20,058 nt of DNA from Vulcanimicrobiota bacterium (GCA_023447635.1 JAEXNA010000236.1:1-20058), one strand, 5' to 3'. Counted from the stretch's first letter, positions 1 through 7,393 are shown. The notes: generated by a model not told the origin, from the letters alone. Numbers and translations are program-made.

Positions 1-36
1 GCTTTCGAGCAGATCTCGAGTTCGAGGGCTGAGCCC

Positions 37-810
37 CTACAGAGGCTTGACCGCCACCAGAATCCAGCGCTTGGACTGCACCGTCAGGGCGCCAGACTCA
101 TAGTCTCCGAACGTCGCGTGCAGCGCCAGTCCAGCACGCTTCATCATCCGGACTAGCTCGGGCACGGTGTAGAGACGGATGACAGCGGAGAGGTCCCTTT
201 CGGTCCCGTCGGCGTAGCGCCAGTGGTACGCCTCGACATTGCGGCCCGTGACGATGTCGAAGCTGCTGCGACACGAGAGGACGGTGCCGTTGGCAAACTC
301 AGAGCGGCTGGAGTCGCGGTAGTCAGCCAGGATTCTGTCGCGATTTCTGACGTCAAGGACCAGTTGGCCGCCTGGCTTCAAGGCTCTGGCCATTCCGTCG
401 AACACCTTCTGGTCTTCGTCGTCGTCCATCAGTTAGCCGAAGGACGAGAACAGACAAAGGACGGCGTCGAACTCCCCCTGGAAGCGGATATCTCGCATGT
501 CGCGGCACAGCCACGAGACTTTCAAGCCGGCTGCCACAGCCTGACGCTCGGCCTCTTCAAGAAACACGGCGCTGAGGTCCTGACCGGTGACCTGATAGCC
601 TCGCCTGGCCAGTTCCAAAGAGTGGCGCCCGTGCCCGCAGGCCAGGTCGAAAATGCGGGCTCCTGGTTGCAGGCTGAGCTCTTTCTGCAGAAAGTCGACC
701 TCTTGCCTGGTCTGCGCTGCCGACAGCGCCCCGTGCTCTGCCAGGTACTCGCTGCCGAACATACCGGCTCCAGGATCGTACCAGGGAAGTTCTGTTTGCT
801 CGTTGCTCAT
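37..810 (-). pseudogene. SAM-dependent methyltransferase interrupted by one in-frame stop
   Basis: The reading frame is full length for a class I SAM-dependent methyltransferase (Methyltransf_25-like), but codon 126 is TAA (433-435). Residues 1-125 carry motif I (FDLACGHGRHS, about 54-64), the acidic QD after it and the DAVLCLFSSFG strand. After the stop the same frame continues with LMDDDEDQKVF and ALKPGGQLVLDVRNRD, the usual post-motif regions, to a TAG at 37-39. In relatives the SSFG segment is normally followed by Tyr (SSFGYF.DD), so TAC or TAT to TAA is the simplest lesion. There is no frameshift, since both halves are in one frame. ATG at 429 could start a downstream fragment, but that fragment would lack the SAM-binding motif. 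The gene lies downstream of the cas operon on the same strand but behind a terminator, so it is probably a separate unit. Readthrough or sequencing error cannot be excluded. Confidence 0.82.
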
Positions 811-891
811 AGGCGTCGAGCCTTCTCGTCCGAAGCCAAATCTCCCAGCGCTCCCGAACGGCAGATCGCCTTCCGAGACGGCGAAGGGAGT

Positions 892-925
892 AAAAAGTAC
901 GGGCCCGGTCTGGTGACCGGGCCCG
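892..925 (-). terminator. Intrinsic terminator downstream of the cas operon
   Basis: A perfect 10-bp stem (900-909 pairs with 916-925; arm CGGGCCCGGT) closes a 6-nt loop. On the minus strand it is followed by TACTTTTTACT, a five-T tract at 892-896. It lies about 85 nt beyond the cas7 stop and before the methyltransferase start at 810, so it should end the cas5c-cas8c-cas7 transcript. Confidence 0.85.
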
Positions 926-1011
926 AATCCGCGATATTGCGATTTCTATCCTCGGACCGCCGAGGCGGGCCGGTCGATGTCGTTCGTGATGGGGCGGGGA
1001 GACCCTGGCGT

Positions 1012-1959
1012 CTATCTCTGCTCTAGCTCGATGCCGGGTGGGAGGCGGTCGCGGTGGAGGGTGACCTGGTAGTCGGTGAACGCTTGCGGGGCTTCTCCAC
1101 CCTGGGGCCCCCTGACCTCGACGATCTGTCCGAAGTCGAGCAGGCGGTGGGCGGGGGCGCAGCCTAGCATGGCTTGTCGCTGGCGCTTGGCCGGGTCCGG
1201 GTCGGTGCCGACGTGCTTGAAGATGTAGAGGGCGCGGGTGGACATCAGGCCTTTGCTGGCCGAGCGGTCGTGCTCGTACATGTTGAGAAGCGCCTCCCAT
1301 AGCAGTTCGAGGTCGTCTTCGCTGAAGCCGGTGTCGCGGGCCTCGTGCGCGCTCACGAAGCCTCGGGCCGCGAAGAGAGCGTAGGAGACGAACGCTCGGC
1401 GTCCCATCGTGCGCAGGCTGTTGGGCGGCTGCGCGGACTCCCATTCCTGGAACTCTTCGAGGGTCGAGGCGCCGGCGGCGTCGTCGGCCACGGCCATTCG
1501 GGTTATGGTGAGGTCGAGCGGGAAGGCGGGGTCCAGGGATTTGGCGGGTGTGATCTGGACCGGTCCGCGCACCTGGCCGGCGTTGGGTCCGGTGCTCATG
1601 GCGGCGCCGAAGGTGCGCACGTCGTAGAAGCTCTGGCACATCCAACGGCGGGCCGCTTCGACCTTGTCGGCGCCGGGTTTCGGGCCGTTGAGACCGCCCT
1701 CGGTTTCGTGGTGGGCTCGGGCGATGTGACGGTTCAGGTTGGTGGCCTGCTGGATGAAGATGGCGTTGGGGATCTGGTTCTCCCTGACCAGCTGCACGTA
1801 GTTTCGCACGCGCCGTTTGATGGCGACGTCGCTGACGATGGCGCGCCGGTCGACGGGGTCCCAGCGCGGGGCGTTGCCGGAGTCCGGGTCGCCATTGGGG
1901 TTGCCGGTCTGGCAGTCGAACAGCAAGAGAAATTCGTAGCGGTTAGCCAGGCTGGGCAT
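1012..1959 (-). CDS. cas7: Type I-C CRISPR Cascade backbone protein Cas7 (Csd2 family)
   Basis: Cas7 of type I-C forms the helical backbone that coats the crRNA spacer in the Cascade complex. The 315-residue product shows the Csd2 N-terminal signature: NRYEFLLLFD (6-15), GNPNGDPDSGN (19-29) and SDVAIKRRVRNY (43-54). Mid-protein it has FYDVRTFGAAMS and GQVRGPVQITPAKS followed by LTITRM, all characteristic of the family. The start at 1959 is chosen because AAGGAG lies about 6 nt upstream of this ATG and the conserved domain begins at once. The open frame continues upstream to 2001, but that extension falls inside cas8c. The start overlaps the cas8c end by 17 nt, indicating translational coupling. 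It is the last gene of the operon and is followed by the hairpin at 892-925. The usual downstream cas4-cas1-cas2 are absent. Confidence 0.93.
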   Translation of the reverse strand: MPSLANRYEFLLLFDCQTGNPNGDPDSGNAPRWDPVDRRAIVSDVAIKRRVRNYVQLVRENQIPNAIFIQQATNLNRHIARAHHETEGGLNGPKPGADKVEAARRWMCQSFYDVRTFGAAMSTGPNAGQVRGPVQITPAKSLDPAFPLDLTITRMAVADDAAGASTLEEFQEWESAQPPNSLRTMGRRAFVSYALFAARGFVSAHEARDTGFSEDDLELLWEALLNMYEHDRSASKGLMSTRALYIFKHVGTDPDPAKRQRQAMLGCAPAHRLLDFGQIVEVRGPQGGEAPQAFTDYQVTLHRDRLPPGIELEQR

Positions 1960-3553
1960 CGGTGACTCCTTCGTGGTGGGCCTTTTGCCCGTGGTAGCCA
2001 AGGGCCAGCAACCCTTGCTGCTCGAGGTCGAAACTGGTGGGGAGGTTGGAGAGGTGCCGGAGGAAGGAGCGCTGAGGGGAGTGACCTCTCATCCATGCTT
2101 CTTCCAGCAGGCGCGGGACGGCGGCGGCGGGCGCGTAGCATACGGCGCGATACGAGCGGTGGATCGAGGTGACGCCTCGATGACGGATCCGTTGGACCAG
2201 CGTGGCGAGCAGGCGTCCGCAGTGGTAGGCGGGAGAGGGGTGATCCCGCTTCAATCGCTTCGGTGCGCTGAGGTGGGACCTGAGCAGAATCGCTTTGAGC
2301 AGACCGATACGAGCCGTCGAGAAGGCGTCGCGGTCGGGCTTGGTTATGTCGGTCATGAGGCGCTCGAGGAGCAGGGGGAGGAGGGTGGGTGAGAGGGGAT
2401 CTCCGGTGACGGCGGAGCGGACGATGTCGACGACCAGGGTGGCTGGGAGTTCGCCCGGCTGGGGCTGCAGGGTGAGGAGGATCTCGGGCAGGCAGGGCTG
2501 GCGTGCGATGGCACCACCTGCCTCGACCAGGGAAAGGTCGTTGTTCCACGCTTTGAGCGCGTGGTGCAGATGGGGGAGGCGGCCCTCGAGGTGGTCTCGG
2601 ATCATCACTCGACCGTAGTTGGCTGAGAGCATCAGGACGTGGAAACGCGTTGTGTCCTCCAACAGGTCCCCCTCCACCTGTCCCTTCCCCTCACCAAACA
2701 GAGAGGAGAGGGGGTCGCCGGTCGGAGGGTCCGTCCAGGCGCAGAGCATCGCGCCACCGACGGAGCGGGCGCAAGACACAAGATGGTTCAGAGCAAGGAC
2801 GTAGGTCGCCTCGGAATCGGCGGAGAGCGGTGAATTGTGGGCGCGCTCGAAGCCGTACGAAGTGAAGGCGGGTCGCCCGAAGCTGACCAGGGAGTCGCCG
2901 ACAGAGTGGCCGCCTACGCTTTGCAGCCCTCGGATACGGCGGTGAGTGGAGAGGGGAAGGGTGAGTTGGCCGGTCACTAGATCTCTAGCCGGAGCTACCT
3001 GCGGCTGGCTGCGGGGGGTCAGGGTCGTTCGGTATTCTCGCCACCAGTCGTGCCACAGCGTCCTTTCGAGGGGGTTGCGACCTTCCACGACGATGACGAG
3101 TCCATCGCCGGGGGAGCCTCGGCGGGCGATGAGATTTTGCTTCGCGATTTCGCGCTGGGTAGGGCTGTCGAGGAAGAGGTTGATGGCTTGGAACCACTCT
3201 AGTTCGGGCTGGGCGGTGAGGCACTGGTCTACCATGCTCTGGAAGTGCCGACGTTTCAGCCCGATTCTGTGGCGCTCGCTGGCACTGCCGTCGAGGTAGT
3301 CGAGCAGCACTTTCGCCGACTCCAAAAGGAAGTGGCTGCGTGGGAAGGCATCGCCTCCGCCCAGAAGTTCGGCTAGGGACAGGTCGGGGCAGCGCGGGTA
3401 GTCTTTGGGACGGCCCGCAGTTTCCAGGTTTTCCAGGCGAAGCATCTGACCCTGGTCGTCAACGTGCACGGCCCAGTGCGCTTTGCGGGTGGCGAAGCCC
3501 GGTTCGGGCGCGAGGTTGCGCTGCTGCGCGTAGCGGGCTAGATGGTGGAGCAT
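1943..3553 (-). CDS. cas8c: Type I-C CRISPR Cascade large subunit Cas8c (Csd1 family)
   Basis: This is a 536-residue Csd1/Cas8c protein, the large Cascade subunit responsible for PAM recognition and target binding. The start at 3553 is set by the typical N-terminus MLHHLARYAQQ followed by PGFATRKAHWAVHVDDQG. The open frame runs 72 codons further upstream, but only inside cas5c and with Arg/Pro-rich shadow composition. Family landmarks are GLQSVGGHSVGDSLVSF, then AFTSYGFERAHNSPLS and ATYVLALNHL, and later TRFHVLMLSANYGRVMIRD. In type I-C, the small subunit Cas11c is commonly made from an internal start in the 3' end of cas8c. An in-frame ATG at 2356 would give a 137-residue C-terminal product, but I see no Shine-Dalgarno sequence before it. 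The gene overlaps cas5c upstream by 16 nt and cas7 downstream by 17 nt. Confidence 0.9.
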   Translation of the reverse strand: MLHHLARYAQQRNLAPEPGFATRKAHWAVHVDDQGQMLRLENLETAGRPKDYPRCPDLSLAELLGGGDAFPRSHFLLESAKVLLDYLDGSASERHRIGLKRRHFQSMVDQCLTAQPELEWFQAINLFLDSPTQREIAKQNLIARRGSPGDGLVIVVEGRNPLERTLWHDWWREYRTTLTPRSQPQVAPARDLVTGQLTLPLSTHRRIRGLQSVGGHSVGDSLVSFGRPAFTSYGFERAHNSPLSADSEATYVLALNHLVSCARSVGGAMLCAWTDPPTGDPLSSLFGEGKGQVEGDLLEDTTRFHVLMLSANYGRVMIRDHLEGRLPHLHHALKAWNNDLSLVEAGGAIARQPCLPEILLTLQPQPGELPATLVVDIVRSAVTGDPLSPTLLPLLLERLMTDITKPDRDAFSTARIGLLKAILLRSHLSAPKRLKRDHPSPAYHCGRLLATLVQRIRHRGVTSIHRSYRAVCYAPAAAVPRLLEEAWMRGHSPQRSFLRHLSNLPTSFDLEQQGLLALGYHGQKAHHEGVTDAQPG

Positions 3554-4200
3554 GGCTTCAGCACGAGGTCGCTGTCGTAGGCTGGGACTTCCAGGACGCC
3601 CTGTTTTACGGTGGCGCGGAACAGGCTGGGCGAGGGGGCGCCGTCGAGGCCGAAGATGTCGTAGAGCATCAGCCCGATGTCGAGGTCGAAGGGGTGTGGT
3701 GGAGTGTCCGTGGCGGGGTGGAAGTAGGCGACGAACTCGCGGCAGCCGAGGTAAGGTTGGTGGTGGCACTGGCCTTTGCGGGCGCGACGCTGGAACTGGC
3801 GGTCGGCGGATTTTGTGGTGGAGGGGTCGGGGCCGTGGAGGGTGGCGTGCAGGCGGTAGCGGACGTCGCGCAGGCCCCGGGTGAGGCGCAAGGTGTGGCC
3901 TTCGTCGGGGTCGCTGGTGAGGATCGGCTGGGGTTGGGACCGGTTCTGAGCCCAGGAGAGGATCTCTTGAGGGTAGGGCGCTTTGGCTTTGATCTCGTTG
4001 CGGCGAAGGGAGAAGTCGCGGATCGGGTTGAGGATTTCGATGCGCTGGATCTGCCAGCGCAGGCCTGGAGCCCAGAAGATGGCGTCGAAGATGCCGCGCG
4101 CGGCAGAGGGAGTTATGACAGGGTAGGAAACGCGCTCGACCTTGAGTTCGGGGCGGGTGAAGCAGGCGTAGTCGCCCCAGACTTCCAGACCATGCGTCAT
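3538..4200 (-). CDS. cas5c: Type I-C Cas5c (Cas5d), crRNA-processing and 5'-handle-binding protein
   Basis: Cas5c replaces Cas6 in type I-C: it cuts pre-crRNA at the repeat stem-loop and stays on the 5' handle in Cascade. The 220-residue length is normal. Family motifs are LEVWGDYACFTRPELKVERVS near the N-terminus running into YPVITPSAARGIFDAIFW, LRDVRYRLHATL in the middle, and KGQCHHQPYLGCREFVAYF near residue 170. Tyr and His/Lys residues are present near the positions of the catalytic set described for Bacillus halodurans Cas5d, but I cannot assign them without alignment. It is the first gene of the operon; cas3, which usually precedes cas5 in type I-C, is missing. The divergent ATPase gene starts 131 nt away, with a partial copy of the dispersed repeat in between. 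No strong Shine-Dalgarno sequence is seen before the ATG. Confidence 0.92.
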   Translation of the reverse strand: MTHGLEVWGDYACFTRPELKVERVSYPVITPSAARGIFDAIFWAPGLRWQIQRIEILNPIRDFSLRRNEIKAKAPYPQEILSWAQNRSQPQPILTSDPDEGHTLRLTRGLRDVRYRLHATLHGPDPSTTKSADRQFQRRARKGQCHHQPYLGCREFVAYFHPATDTPPHPFDLDIGLMLYDIFGLDGAPSPSLFRATVKQGVLEVPAYDSDLVLKPCSTI

Positions 4201-4222
4201 CCTACGGAGTTGGCGATGTGGG

Positions 4223-4256
4223 GCGGTTCGCCTTCTGGGCTGTGATGAACAGGGTC
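4223..4256. repeat. Dispersed repeat, partial copy R1 (cas5c/ATPase intergenic)
   Basis: GCGGTTCGCCTTCTG at 4223-4237, then 10 variable bases, then AACAGGGTC at 4248-4256. The same two blocks with the same 10-base spacing recur at 7540-7573, again just upstream of an ATPase gene start. The first block also begins the repeat copy at 11243. This copy has no hairpin and no HxlR sequence. It sits between the divergent cas5c and OLD-like modules, at the place where cas3 is normally found. Confidence 0.7.
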
Positions 4257-4330
4257 ACCAAGTTCGTACCTGTCTTCATTTCTCACGTAGGTAGGGAGTC
4301 GGTAGGCAGAGGTGAACAACTTGTTCAGCG

Positions 4331-5509
4331 ATGACTGACACCAATCAACCCCGGTTGCCGATAGCAGAGTTCAGCGTTAGTGCCTTTCGCGGATTGCGGG
4401 ACGTTAGGCTCGAGGATTGTGCGCAAATCAACTTGTTAGTCGGCGACAACAACAGCGGCAAGACCAGCCTCCTCGAGGCGATCGCCCTTGTCGGGAGCCC
4501 TTACAGCATAGGACACTGGCGCTCGATACCGCAGTTTCGTGGAAGTTGGCCTTTTCTTGACCGACCGTTAAGCCGTGGACGGCGGCTGAGCACTATCGCT
4601 TGGCTTTTCCCGAAGGCCGAGGCTGGCTTCGGAGAAATTTCTCTTCAGGTTAGTGGTCGCCATCCGCTGAGAAGACTGCAGGCCACGTGTAGGGACATTC
4701 ACGGCGTACCGCCGAAGCTCGGGGAGGTCGGACCAAGAAGAGTCGTGGAAGGCTTCTATAGCGGAGACGATTCAGATGTCGAGGAGCGCGGATTTCTGGT
4801 TCAAATGGTACTCGAGAGAGATGCGAGTAGTTGGACAGGTCAACAGGAACTCGATTTTGGCCCAGAAGAGCTTGAGCTTGTTCTCTGGGAACGTGGGCGC
4901 GCATCCCAAATGTCTACCGAAGGTCTTATGCCGACAGCCTTTGCCACGCCCATCTCGCATCGCAGCGACGCCTATCTAGCTTCTCGAGCAAACCGGATCA
5001 TTCGCAACCGGGCCAAAGAGCTTACACTGGAGCTGTTGCAGCAGATAGACTCCCGTATCAGCGATTTCGTGCTCGCTTCAAGTGACAATCCAGGCGACGA
5101 CTCTGTGACCGTGCCTAGCCCCGTCTATGATATTGCTCTGCACATTGAGTTCGAGAAAAGCGAGCTCGTTCCGATCGAAAGTCTTGGCGACGGGGTGCGA
5201 AGGGCGTTTCATCTGGCTGCCTTGTTGAGCGAACTCAACCACGGTGGCGTCCTGCTTATCGATGAGGTCGAGGTCGGCATGCATACCTCGGTACTTTCAG
5301 AAGTCTTTCGCTGGCTAGGTCAAGCCTGTTTAAAGCTTGGCATACAGCTGTTCGCCACAACTCATAGCCTGGAAGCAGTGGATGCTATCGTTGCCAGTCT
5401 GCCCGACGATTCTCTTTGCCTGTATCGCCTCGAGGAGAAAGCAACCAAGCGCTACAGCGGGGAATTGCTTCGGACGGCGCGATTCGAGCTGGGGCAGGAG
5501 GTTCGGTGA
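4331..5509 (+). CDS. RecF/OLD-like AAA (ABC-type) ATPase, partner of a TOPRIM-like protein
   Basis: This 392-residue ATPase is of the AAA_21/AAA_15 (RecF/OLD-like) class. Visible motifs are ISE-like N-terminal strand and FRGLRDVRL, Walker A GDNNSGKT (38-45), a signature-like SLGDGVRRAF, Walker B GGVLLIDEVEVG with Asp311-Glu312, and the switch His345 in FATTHSLEAVDAI. No nuclease domain is fused to it. Instead the stop overlaps the GTG start of a DUF3226 protein, giving a split OLD-type arrangement. By analogy with OLD, PARIS (AriA-AriB) and Gabija it probably senses phage infection and controls the partner nuclease; that role is inference. The ATG at 4331 has no good Shine-Dalgarno sequence; an AGGTGA lies about 16 nt upstream. 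Confidence 0.85.
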   Translation: MTDTNQPRLPIAEFSVSAFRGLRDVRLEDCAQINLLVGDNNSGKTSLLEAIALVGSPYSIGHWRSIPQFRGSWPFLDRPLSRGRRLSTIAWLFPKAEAGFGEISLQVSGRHPLRRLQATCRDIHGVPPKLGEVGPRRVVEGFYSGDDSDVEERGFLVQMVLERDASSWTGQQELDFGPEELELVLWERGRASQMSTEGLMPTAFATPISHRSDAYLASRANRIIRNRAKELTLELLQQIDSRISDFVLASSDNPGDDSVTVPSPVYDIALHIEFEKSELVPIESLGDGVRRAFHLAALLSELNHGGVLLIDEVEVGMHTSVLSEVFRWLGQACLKLGIQLFATTHSLEAVDAIVASLPDDSLCLYRLEEKATKRYSGELLRTARFELGQEVR

Positions 5510-6273
5510 GGCGCACTTACTTCGTGGTAGAGGGGCCTCACGATGTTGAAGCCGTCGGTCGAATGCTCAAACGGCGAGGCTTCAAACGGATACAGAAGCT
5601 GGACCAACTCGAAGAGCAGTGGGCTAACATTATTCCACGTAAGTTTCCGGCAGATGACTTGGACATTTTGAAGCGAGTCCCGGTTCCGGTCTTCTTTGGA
5701 ATAGACCAACATACAGTAGCCGTCCACTCGGCTGTCGGCGTAGAGAAAATCGCCAAAACCTATCAGGTAACGAGCCTCAATGTTAACATTGACTCGGTAG
5801 GGTTCGTGGTCGACGCGGACTCAAACCCTAGCGGACGGCGCGAAGCCCTCCAAACGGCTCTTCCGAAACTCTTCTCAGGCAGCTCATCTCAACAATCGCC
5901 ACGAGCCGAGATCTACGTCCTACCGGACAATTCCAGTTCTGGAACACTGGAAGACCTTCTCATACGGTGCGGCGACATTGTTTATCCTACTTTAATGAAG
6001 AGCGCGCGTAGCTTCATTGAGGAGATTGATACTAACGACAGCAGCATTTTTGCCGTGGGCGAAAGCAAGGAACTGGCTTCGCCCTCCGGACGAGGCAAAG
6101 CGATCCTGGGCTGCGTGGCCAACGTTTTGCGCCCCGGTAAATCCATTCAGGTGTCCATTCAGGACAATCGATGGTTCAGAGACGACTCCGTCTTCGAAGA
6201 GCCCTGGGTCCAAAAGTTCCAACTCTTTGTCGATCGTGTTGTCGGAGGGAGATCGGGAGAAGAGGAACGATAA
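5506..6273 (+). CDS. DUF3226 TOPRIM-like protein, probable nuclease partner of the ATPase
   Basis: This is a 255-residue protein with a TOPRIM-type layout. FVVEGPHDVEAVGRML places the metal-binding Glu at residue 9. VGFVVDADSNPSGRREAL gives a DxD pair at 103/105. YVLPDNSSSGTLEDLL (about 137-152) is typical of the DUF3226 family. OLD-family TOPRIM domains cut or nick DNA, and AriB of PARIS is a TOPRIM nuclease acting on RNA, so a toxic effector role is likely but inferred. The GTG start at 5506 is chosen because GTGA overlaps the ATPase stop by 4 nt, AGGAGG lies immediately upstream, and the TOPRIM Glu then sits at the expected place. The open frame continues upstream but inside the ATPase gene. 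The 3' end is followed closely by repeat R2. Confidence 0.82.
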   Translation: MRRTYFVVEGPHDVEAVGRMLKRRGFKRIQKLDQLEEQWANIIPRKFPADDLDILKRVPVPVFFGIDQHTVAVHSAVGVEKIAKTYQVTSLNVNIDSVGFVVDADSNPSGRREALQTALPKLFSGSSSQQSPRAEIYVLPDNSSSGTLEDLLIRCGDIVYPTLMKSARSFIEEIDTNDSSIFAVGESKELASPSGRGKAILGCVANVLRPGKSIQVSIQDNRWFRDDSVFEEPWVQKFQLFVDRVVGGRSGEEER

Positions 6274-6289
6274 TGGTGTTTTGCGGGGT

Positions 6290-6340
6290 GGTCGCCTTCT
6301 AGCGGACGTGCGCGTCCCTGATGGGGATTTGCAACTTTTG
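6290..6340 (+). repeat. Dispersed repeat copy R2 with terminator-like hairpin
   Basis: GGTCGCCTTCTAGCGG followed by CGCGTCCC, loop, GGGGAT, then TTGCAACTTTTG. The hairpin (GTCCC 14-18 past 6300 with GGGAT at 6324-6328) is followed by a T-rich stretch on the plus strand, so it may end the ATPase/DUF3226 transcript. It aligns along its length with the copies at 7394, 9801 and 11243. The remnant of an HxlR gene follows, as in the copies at 7394 and 11243. Confidence 0.65.
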
Positions 6341-6358
6341 ACCATGGTCGAGGGAGCT

Positions 6359-6517
6359 TCAGTTGTCTCTCGTCCCCGGTCGTAGTTCTGCTGGGCCTGT
6401 TTGGTTTCGGGACCGTGCTCCGGGGACTAGCGGGTAAGCGCTTCGGACTGTTCGCGAAGGGTTTATCCGAGTGGGGTAACGGCGTGTTCTCCCCGACAGG
6501 CGGGGTGGCGAGAACGA
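6359..6517 (-). pseudogene. Decayed 3' remnant of an HxlR-family regulator gene (copy A)
   Basis: On the minus strand this reads VTPLG-stop-TLREQSEALTR-stop, then SPEHGPETKQAQQNYDRGRET. It aligns codon by codon with the end of the intact HxlR gene at 11314-11703 (ITPLGQTLREPFEALNRW, then SLQHGPDVEQAQQNYDRARET). It contains stops TAA at 6463-6465 and TAG at 6427-6429 and has lost its terminal stop frame by a 1-nt deletion. Upstream it still matches GVEYA with a 3-nt deletion. About 53 codons are recognisable and the DNA-binding half is absent. The 327-nt gap between the DUF3226 gene and the EEP gene holds only this remnant and repeat copies. Confidence 0.75.
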
Positions 6518-6528
6518 CTGATTCTCCA

Positions 6529-6545
6529 TGGGGGGACTTGCACTC
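6529..6545. repeat. Fragment of the dispersed repeat (right hairpin arm and tail)
   Basis: TGGGGGGACTTGCACTC matches the right arm and tail (GGGGACTTGCACT) of the repeat at 7434, 9816 and 11280, without the left arm. It directly abuts the upstream limit of HxlR remnant A, so remnant A is bracketed by repeat sequence on both sides. Confidence 0.5.
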
Positions 6546-6600
6546 ATTGGACGGCCCTACTCGCGCTCATCGAGACGGCACGTCGTGAACTGCGCTCCCG

Positions 6601-7338
6601 TCAGATTCGGACAGATTCCGGTTGATGGGTGGCTCGCTCGATGTCGGCGAGCACCGGCCAGTGGTCAGAGCCACCCGCACGGATAACCTGGCATCCGCGA
6701 GAGCGAAGCTCCTCACTTCCCATGATCCAATCCAATCGAGCCAGCGGCAGACCAAGTCGCGCGTTCCAGGTCGGACCCGCCTCGCTTGCGAGGTCGAAGA
6801 GCGACTTCGAGAGGACGCGGTGGCAGCTCCACGGTGGGGAGGCGGTGGAGTTGAAGTCGCCGGTGACCAGCCACGGCCTCGGCAGCCGCTTCAGCCCTTC
6901 GAGAACGATGTCGGCCTGAGCGCGCCGGCTCAGGTGGCTAAAGTGAACGTTCATCCAGGTCAAAGGGCCAGCTTCCGTCGACAGGACTACGGCGGTGGCC
7001 ACCCGGGCAGAGCCCATCCCCTTGAGTTTCGAGCCTGGGCGGTCTGGAGTGCTTGAGAGCCAGAAATGCTGAAACTCTTGGAGCTGAAATCTGTCCTGAC
7101 GAAAGAGAACCGCGCACTGGATCCCGTTGCCACTCGCCCAGCGACCGCGGCCGAGGATGGCATAGCCGGGAAACTGGGATGAAAACGCGGCTAGACTCTC
7201 CGAAGTGGCCTCCTGTGTGCCGATCAGATCGGGCCCATAAGCGGACAACAGACTGGCCAGGACGTGAGCACGACGGCCCCAGCCCAGAAAGGGGCCCGCT
7301 GGAGCCATCATATTGAGGCTGGCTACCCGGAAGCGCAT
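6601..7338 (-). CDS. Endonuclease/exonuclease/phosphatase (EEP, DNase I-like) family protein
   Basis: This 245-residue metal-dependent phosphoesterase has the complete EEP residue set: Asn9 in VASLNM, Glu43 in DLIGTQEA, His132 in WMNVHFSH, Asp161 and Asn163 in VTGDFNS, Asp203 in RLDWIM, and Asp225-His226 in SDHWPVLADI. The EEP fold covers DNases, RNases, AP endonucleases and lipid or phosphate hydrolases, and the substrate cannot be told from the motifs. There is no signal peptide, so it is probably cytosolic. ATG 7338 is preferred because the first EEP strand begins there; a TTG at 7365 with AAGG upstream is the alternative. It is a lone minus-strand gene inserted between repeat copies and flanked by plus-strand defence-type modules, so a defence link is possible only by position. 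Confidence 0.85.
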   Translation of the reverse strand: MRFRVASLNMMAPAGPFLGWGRRAHVLASLLSAYGPDLIGTQEATSESLAAFSSQFPGYAILGRGRWASGNGIQCAVLFRQDRFQLQEFQHFWLSSTPDRPGSKLKGMGSARVATAVVLSTEAGPLTWMNVHFSHLSRRAQADIVLEGLKRLPRPWLVTGDFNSTASPPWSCHRVLSKSLFDLASEAGPTWNARLGLPLARLDWIMGSEELRSRGCQVIRAGGSDHWPVLADIERATHQPESVRI

Positions 7339-7393
7339 GTCAAGTTGTTCCAGCAGTCCCTGCAACTTGCCTTGATCCGGTGGGCGGTGTGAA

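Noticed and set aside
37..810. Alternative genetic code reading TAA as an amino acid
   Set aside because: TAA terminates the vapC-type frame at 12558 and HxlR remnant B at 7468 in the expected places, so TAA is a normal stop.
223..1026. Long plus-strand open frame of 267 codons
   Set aside because: It lies antisense to the methyltransferase and the cas operon terminator and has no protein-like motifs; it is a shadow of GC-rich codon use.
557..1645. Minus-strand open frame of 362 codons across cas7 and the methyltransferase
   Set aside because: The translation is Arg/Pro-rich without motifs, overlaps cas7 in another frame and runs through the terminator hairpin.
3340..4245. Long plus-strand open frame of 301 codons opposite cas5c and cas8c
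   Set aside because: Its Gly/Val/Ala-rich composition is that of an antisense frame; cas5c and cas8c on the other strand have clear family motifs.
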